Shown one piece after another: positions 59,519 through 64,000 of a stretch of 64,000 nucleotides of DNA. The notes below the pieces were generated by a model. That model saw only the letters and a list, made by a program, of their open reading frames with translations. It did not search any database and was not told the DNA's origin. How positions within the stretch are numbered: position 1 is the stretch's first letter; every line of letters starts with the position of its first letter. Source of the DNA: Halorussus vallis (GTDB lineage Archaea; Halobacteriota; Halobacteria; Halobacteriales; Haladaptataceae); assembly GCF_024138165.1 (NCBI RefSeq), contig NZ_CP100000.1, forward strand, positions 496,001-560,000, read 5' to 3'. The translations under genes and the position numbers were made by a program.

Positions 59519-60844
59519 ATGTCAGACACCGAGATTCGAACGCGAGAGACGGACGCCGAGACGACGGGGAGCGACGGGAGACGGAACGACGAGCGGCGAC
59601 GCGACGGCGGGCGGAGCGACGAGCGACCCGCCGACCGCGAGCGACCGACGCTCTCGGTCGTCGTCATCACCCGCAACGAGGAGGCGCAGGTCGGCCGGTG
59701 CCTGTCGTCGGTCCTCGACGCGACCGCCGACTTCGAGCGCGAGGTCATCCTGGTCGACTCCAACTCCGAGGACCGGACCGTCGACCGCGCGACCGACTTC
59801 CCCGTCTCGGTCCTCCGAATCCCGACCGACGACCTCTCGACGCCCTCGGCCGGCCGGTACGTCGGCGGGACGTTCGCGACCGGCGACCAGGTGTTGTTCG
59901 TCGACGGCGACGTGGTCGTCGAAGACGACTGGCTCGACGTCGCCTCGCACCTCCTCGTCGGCGAGGACGACGTGGCGGGCGTCGGCGGCTACCTCGGCGA
60001 AACCGACGCGACCGAGGTCACCGAGTCGGAGTGGCTGGCCGGCGTCGCGCTCTACGACGCCGCCGCGCTCGCGCAGGTCGGCGGCTTCGACCCCTACCTC
60101 CGGGCGCTCGAAGACCTCCATCTGAGCTTCGAGTTGCGCGAATCGGGGTACCGACTCGTGCGACTCCCCACCGTCGTCGGCGAGCAGGTGCGGGAGTCGG
60201 CGGGCTACCTCGAACCGTTCCGACGCTGGCGGCGCGGCTACCACCACGGCGTCTACGACGCGCTCTTCCGGTCGGCGACCTCGCCTGGTGTCCTGTACAA
60301 GCACGCCCACTCGCTCCGTTACTCGCTCGCGGGCACCGCGTGGCTGGCGCTCGGCGCGGCGACCGTCGTCGCCCCGCCGGTGTTCGCGCTCTGGCTGGGC
60401 GCGTCGCTCGCTGGCGTGGCGTGGATCGTGCGGACCCAGGGCCGCGACCGCGCCTACAGTCTGGTCGCGATGTGGACGCTGACGAGCGTCGCGCTCCTCG
60501 ACCACGAGTGGTGCCGACCGCCCGACCCCGAGGAGTACCCCCTCGACCGAATCGAGCGGGTGCAGGTCGAGGGGCGGTTGACCGACGGCGGAGGCGGTGA
60601 GGGAACGGGAAACAATCCGGAGGACCGGGAACCGGACGTGAGTGAGTCTGGGCAGCGCGCTGGCGAAACGGGCCGCGTCGCGGCCGACGCCGGACGGGCC
60701 GGCGACGGAGCGGGCGATGGTCCCGGCGAGCGAGAGCGAAGCGCGGCCGACGGCGGTCGAACCACCCACGACCAGACCACCGCCGAGCGGGCGACCGACG
60801 ACCGACAGACCGACGACCGGACGACCGAATCGGAGGCGGAGTGA
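59519..60844 (+). CDS. membrane-associated GT2 glycosyltransferase
   Basis: 441 residues. The GT-A core shows LSVVVITRNEEAQVGRCLSSVL, VILVDSNSEDRTVD, the DxD motif VLFVDGDVVVEDDW and EDLHLSFELRESGYRLVRLP. A polar N-terminus (1-42) precedes it. Two or three membrane helices at about 275-340 (SLAGTAWLALGAATVVAPPVFALWLGASLAGVAWIV) anchor it. Residues ~360-441 are a hydrophilic, Asp/Thr-rich disordered tail. It probably transfers a sugar to a lipid or protein in exopolysaccharide or S-layer glycosylation. It is 7 bp upstream of the flippase. Confidence 0.88.
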   Translation: MSDTEIRTRETDAETTGSDGRRNDERRRDGGRSDERPADRERPTLSVVVITRNEEAQVGRCLSSVLDATADFEREVILVDSNSEDRTVDRATDFPVSVLRIPTDDLSTPSAGRYVGGTFATGDQVLFVDGDVVVEDDWLDVASHLLVGEDDVAGVGGYLGETDATEVTESEWLAGVALYDAAALAQVGGFDPYLRALEDLHLSFELRESGYRLVRLPTVVGEQVRESAGYLEPFRRWRRGYHHGVYDALFRSATSPGVLYKHAHSLRYSLAGTAWLALGAATVVAPPVFALWLGASLAGVAWIVRTQGRDRAYSLVAMWTLTSVALLDHEWCRPPDPEEYPLDRIERVQVEGRLTDGGGGEGTGNNPEDREPDVSESGQRAGETGRVAADAGRAGDGAGDGPGERERSAADGGRTTHDQTTAERATDDRQTDDRTTESEAE

Positions 60845-60851
60845 CGACGTC

Positions 60852-62384
60852 GTGGGCCGGAGCCTCTCCAAGGCGTTTCTCTCGATATTCAGCGCGCGGA
60901 TGGTGACGTCGGTCGTCGCCATCGTCACGCTCCCGATAATCGTCCGAATCCTGGGTCCGGGCGGTTACGGCGACTACGCCTTCCTCATCTCGACGTTCGA
61001 CCTGCTGATGATCTTCGTCAGTTCGGGGGTGACCGAGGGCGCCCAGAAGTTCGTCGGCGAGGACCGCGACGGCCTGTGGCGCGAGCGCGTCGTCGGCTTC
61101 TACGGGCGACTCGCGGTTTCCCTGGCGGTCCTCGGTGCCCTGGGCGTCGCGGCGTTCGCGCGCTTCGGCCCGGTCGAGAAGTGGCTCGGCCCGGAGTTCC
61201 GCGCCTACTTCTACCTCCTCGCGGCGTTCGTCGTCGCCGCCCAGTTCCGCGCCTACGTGCGGCGCGTCCTGCTTGGCCTGAACCTCGAACGCTACTCCGA
61301 ACCCCTGCGCGTGGTCAACTCCGTGGGGTGGGTCGCGGTCGGCCTCGCGCTGGCGCAGTTCGGCTGGGGCGTCGAGGGGTTCGTCCTCGGCCACGTGCTC
61401 GCCGCCGGGACCGCCGCCGTCGTCGGGGGCTTCTTCGTCGCGCGAGAGCTATCGCTGTCGGACGTGTTCTCGCCGCTCCCCTCGGAGTTCCCGCGCCGGA
61501 AACTGCTCTCGTTCAACGTCATGAACATCCTGCTCGTGTTGCTGGTGATGTCGCTATACCACGTCGACGTGGTCATGCTCCGGACCTTGGTCGGCGACGA
61601 GGCGACGGGGTACTACAAGTCGGCGCTCGCGGTGGCGGAGTACCTCTGGTTCGTCCCGCTGTCGCTGCAGTCGGTGCTGTTGCACTCGACGTCGGACCTC
61701 TGGGCCGACGGTCGACACGAGCGAATCGAGGAGATTTCCGCCCGGACGACGCGCTACTCGCTGCTGTTGACGGTGCTGCTGGCACTTGGCATCGGCACGC
61801 TTGCCGCGCGGTTCGTTCCGCTGTACTACGGCCAGGACTTCCGGGGCGCGATAACCCCGCTGCGCGTGCTGTTGCCCGGCGCGGTGGCGTTCGCGGTCGT
61901 CAGGCCGGTGTACGCCATCGCGCAAGCCAACGGGAACCTGAAACCGCTCGTGGCGGCGACCGGCATGTCGGCACTGCTGAACCTCGTCCTGAACGCCCTG
62001 CTCATCCCGCGCTTCCAGATGGTCGGGGCCGCCGTCGCCACCGGCGTCGGCTACGGGTCGATGCTGGCCTTCCACGTCGCGAGCGCCCGGCGGCTCGGTT
62101 TCGACCCGCTGGTCGACCTCCGAATCGGTCGCGTCGCGCTGACCGCGGCGGTGGCCGCCGTCCCCATCTTCGGGGCGAACGCGCTGATAGACCGGCCCCT
62201 GGTGGCGCTGGCGGTCGTGCCGCCGCTCGGCTTCCTGGTCTACGTCGCGGCCGCGGTTCGGACCAGCGCAATCGACGCCGCCGAACTGTCGGAACTGGGG
62301 ACCGCGCTCCCGATTCCGGTCCCCGCCGCGGTGACCTCGTTCGCCGCCGACGTCTCGCCCGGCGAGGAGCGTGGTGGCGAGTGA
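60852..62384 (+). CDS. polysaccharide flippase (Wzx/PST/MATE-like)
   Basis: 510 residues from GTG 60852, 7 bp after the GT2 stop. About 14 membrane helices and the family start SKAFLSIFSARMVTSVVAIVTLPIIVRILGPGGYGDYAFLIS are visible. The second half has YHVDVVMLRTLVGDEATGYYKSALAVAEYLWFVPLSLQSVLL and YGQDFRGAITPLRVLLPGAVAF, typical of oligosaccharide flippases that move lipid-linked glycans across the membrane. The in-frame region upstream of 60852 overlaps the GT2 tail and is not likely coding. Presumed co-transcribed with the GT2. Confidence 0.88.
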   Translation: MGRSLSKAFLSIFSARMVTSVVAIVTLPIIVRILGPGGYGDYAFLISTFDLLMIFVSSGVTEGAQKFVGEDRDGLWRERVVGFYGRLAVSLAVLGALGVAAFARFGPVEKWLGPEFRAYFYLLAAFVVAAQFRAYVRRVLLGLNLERYSEPLRVVNSVGWVAVGLALAQFGWGVEGFVLGHVLAAGTAAVVGGFFVARELSLSDVFSPLPSEFPRRKLLSFNVMNILLVLLVMSLYHVDVVMLRTLVGDEATGYYKSALAVAEYLWFVPLSLQSVLLHSTSDLWADGRHERIEEISARTTRYSLLLTVLLALGIGTLAARFVPLYYGQDFRGAITPLRVLLPGAVAFAVVRPVYAIAQANGNLKPLVAATGMSALLNLVLNALLIPRFQMVGAAVATGVGYGSMLAFHVASARRLGFDPLVDLRIGRVALTAAVAAVPIFGANALIDRPLVALAVVPPLGFLVYVAAAVRTSAIDAAELSELGTALPIPVPAAVTSFAADVSPGEERGGE

Positions 62385-62563
62385 CCCGGACCGAGTTCGA
62401 CGACGAGCGGGGCCGTAATTCGACGTTGGTGTCGCTCCGGCGAGGACTATCCCGAGGTAACGGGCGGATAACAAAAACCCCTCTCGGCGTATTCGGGCGT
62501 GAGAGAGACGTACGCCGTAATTGTACGGCGGACTTTCGCGACGGGGGACTCACAATGACACAC

Positions 62564-62569
62564 GGAGGG
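62564..62569 (+). promoter_or_regulatory. Shine-Dalgarno sequence for the 62574 gene
   Basis: GGAGGG ends 4 nt before the ATG at 62574 and selects it over the out-of-frame ATG at 62555. Confidence 0.6.
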
Positions 62570-62573
62570 ATTC

Positions 62574-64000
62574 ATGGGCAGTAGTAGCGAGAGCGGAGCG
62601 TTGCGCAACCGACTGACCGACACACGCCTCGACGTGCTGGCGGCTGTCGCCGGACTGCTGGTGGCGGCGCTGCTGTTTCCGATGCGGTTCCTGGCGTCCC
62701 AGATATACGTCGAGACGATTCCGCTGGTGGTCGGCGGAGCCTGCGTGCTCTACCTCGCCACCACCCGGACCGTCAACGCGCTGGGCGACGAAACCGAGAC
62801 GACGGCGAGCGCACCGGGTGAGTTGGGCCTGCCGACGCTCTCGGCGAACTTCGCGCGGGTCGCGCCCGGCATCGTCTTCGCCGGCGTCGGCGTGCTGGCC
62901 GCGCTCGCCGCCCAGCAGGGCGGCCGGACGCCGGCGTTCCTGGTCGGGTCGGGCGTCGTCGGCACCGTCCTGTTGCTCGAAATCGCGCTCGCGCCGGAGG
63001 AGGACCTCGACGCGCACATCGTGTTCGCCCAGATACTCGCGCTGGCGTTCGTCGTCCGGTTCACGGCGTTGTACCTGACCCCGGGACTCGTCGGCATCGA
63101 CAGTTGGTCGCACCTCTACCAGTACGTCGACGCCATCCTCGACCAGCGGTCGCTTGCGGCCATCTCCGAGTACAAGTACTACGCCGCACCGCTGTACCAC
63201 CTCCTGGTCGCGACCACCGTCGCGGTGCTCGACGTGTCGCTCCGTCAGGGGCTGTTCCTCTCGCTCGGCGTGCTGGTCCCGCTGTCGACGCTGTTCGTCT
63301 ACGCGACCGCCCGGTTCCTCGTGCCGGTCCGGTGGGCGCTGTTCGGTGCGGCGTTCTTCGCCATCTCCGACCAGTTCGTGCGCTGGAGCATCCACATCAT
63401 CCCGACGAGCATGGGGCTGTTCTTCTTCGCCGCCATCGTCTACTGCGTGACCCGGATGTTCTACACCGACTCGCGCCGGGCCAACCTCGCCCTGCTCCTG
63501 GCGTTCAGCGCCGCGTCCATCCTCACCCACCAGGTGTCGTCGTTCATCATGCTGGTGTTCATCGGCGCGGGCGTGCTCGCCCAATTTTTCGTCCGACTGT
63601 CGGCCGCCACCGAACGGGACCTGTTCAGGGCGCGGGACGCCGAGCGGGTCGACCTGCTCGGAGTGCTCGCGTTCGACCTGGGCTTCCTCGTGATCATGTG
63701 GTCGGTAACGCCCTACGGCAACACCTCGTTCCTCCGGACCATCCTCGCGTGGCTCTGGGAGAACCTGCAGAGTTCGGCGGGCTTCATGAACCTCGCCGGG
63801 CCGTCCTCCGGCGGCGGTGGCGGGGGCGGCGCCGCCGCGGCCGGCGCGACGTTCCTCGGCCAGGTCGCGAACTACCTCGACGCGGGGGGTATCCTCCTGC
63901 TGATGTTCGTCACGGTCGTCGGGAGCCTCGTCGCGCTCCGTCAGAGCGAGGCCCGCCAGCGCGCCTACACCTTCGTCGGCGCCATCGTGTTCATGCTGTT
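62574..64000 (+). CDS. large polytopic membrane protein, probable GT-C-type glycosyltransferase, 3'-truncated
   Basis: The reading frame runs from ATG 62574 to the right edge with no stop (475 codons visible). About ten hydrophobic segments are separated by short loops. GIDSWSHLYQYVDAILDQRSLAAISEYKYYAAPLYHLLVATTV contains an Asp-x-Trp-x-His and a YxxxPxYH stretch, resembling the first external loop of GT-C enzymes such as oligosaccharyltransferases and Ala/Lys-lipid modifiers. A Gly-rich loop (GPSSGGGGGGAAAAGATF) interrupts near residue 415. Likely part of the glycan locus; precise reaction unknown. Confidence 0.75.
   Translation, partial: MGSSSESGALRNRLTDTRLDVLAAVAGLLVAALLFPMRFLASQIYVETIPLVVGGACVLYLATTRTVNALGDETETTASAPGELGLPTLSANFARVAPGIVFAGVGVLAALAAQQGGRTPAFLVGSGVVGTVLLLEIALAPEEDLDAHIVFAQILALAFVVRFTALYLTPGLVGIDSWSHLYQYVDAILDQRSLAAISEYKYYAAPLYHLLVATTVAVLDVSLRQGLFLSLGVLVPLSTLFVYATARFLVPVRWALFGAAFFAISDQFVRWSIHIIPTSMGLFFFAAIVYCVTRMFYTDSRRANLALLLAFSAASILTHQVSSFIMLVFIGAGVLAQFFVRLSAATERDLFRARDAERVDLLGVLAFDLGFLVIMWSVTPYGNTSFLRTILAWLWENLQSSAGFMNLAGPSSGGGGGGGAAAAGATFLGQVANYLDAGGILLLMFVTVVGSLVALRQSEARQRAYTFVGAIVFML

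Noticed and set aside
1-64000. tRNA, rRNA, insertion sequence, integrase or origin
   Set aside because: No T-loop-like GTTCRANTC within a cloverleaf, no transposase or integrase motif, and no Cdc6/Orc1 gene or origin-recognition repeats were seen by eye. A tRNAscan and ISfinder search would be decisive.

Overview
The window is chromosomal DNA of a halophilic archaeon (class Halobacteria), at genus level perhaps Halorussus-like, though I cannot fix the genus. The evidence is high G+C, very acidic predicted proteins, archaeal information-processing genes (TFE, aTrm56, RIO-like kinase, archaellin), many small haloarchaeal families, Tat (twin-arginine) signals on secreted proteins, and a mostly leaderless promoter pattern with an AT-rich box about 25-28 nt before the start codon. 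I see no rRNA, tRNA, CRISPR array, insertion sequence or prophage. About 70 coding genes are packed with short spacers, and several spacers carry striking GC-rich hairpins.

Layout. 0-5.7 kb: a VOC protein cut by the left edge, a degenerate metallo-beta-lactamase-like protein, a 686-residue CHAT-type caspase-like protein, a 44-residue membrane mini-protein, and small regulators. 5.7-12.4 kb: acyl-CoA dehydrogenase, squalene/phytoene synthase family enzyme, 3-hydroxyacyl-CoA dehydrogenase, and a class I fructose-bisphosphate aldolase plus fructose-bisphosphatase operon (gluconeogenesis). 12.3-31.9 kb: sugar dehydrogenase, EamA transporter, biotin-dependent carboxyltransferase with an epsilon-like N-terminus, lipoprotein serine protease, MaoC hydratase, beta-propeller protein, CitE-like lyase, two divergent glutamate dehydrogenases, an orphan archaellin, a second acyl-CoA dehydrogenase, an arylsulfotransferase-like protein, a RIO-like kinase and an aldehyde dehydrogenase. 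The carboxylase, hydratase, lyase and glutamate dehydrogenases fit several steps of the haloarchaeal methylaspartate cycle, but this is inference.

32-48.7 kb: ATP-grasp enzyme, regulators, nitrilase plus SRPBCC pair, LEA-2 surface protein, DUF5694 protein, AbrB-PhoU regulator, ATP-NAD kinase family protein interrupted by long perfect palindromes, a Gln-rich helical-bundle protein, a MoCF/CinA-like protein, and the tfe-DUF2110-DUF5803 operon close to trm56. 48.7-53.4 kb: three tandem paralogous Tat-exported subtilisin-like proteases, one frameshifted and lacking the oxyanion Asn, followed by a BsuPI-type protease-inhibitor gene. 53.4-64 kb: DUF2797, purM, a site-2-protease/TraB gene pair, and the start of a surface-polysaccharide or glycosylation locus (beta-helix lipoprotein, GT2 glycosyltransferase, flippase, large membrane protein) that runs off the right edge.

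The most interesting unexplained signals are: a structured intergenic element sharing an identical 21-nt core at 44.0 kb and 4.8 kb; two near-perfect palindromes (22-bp and 19-bp arms) inside the ATP-NAD kinase reading frame; the CHAT locus; and the protease/inhibitor cluster with its shared promoter motif.
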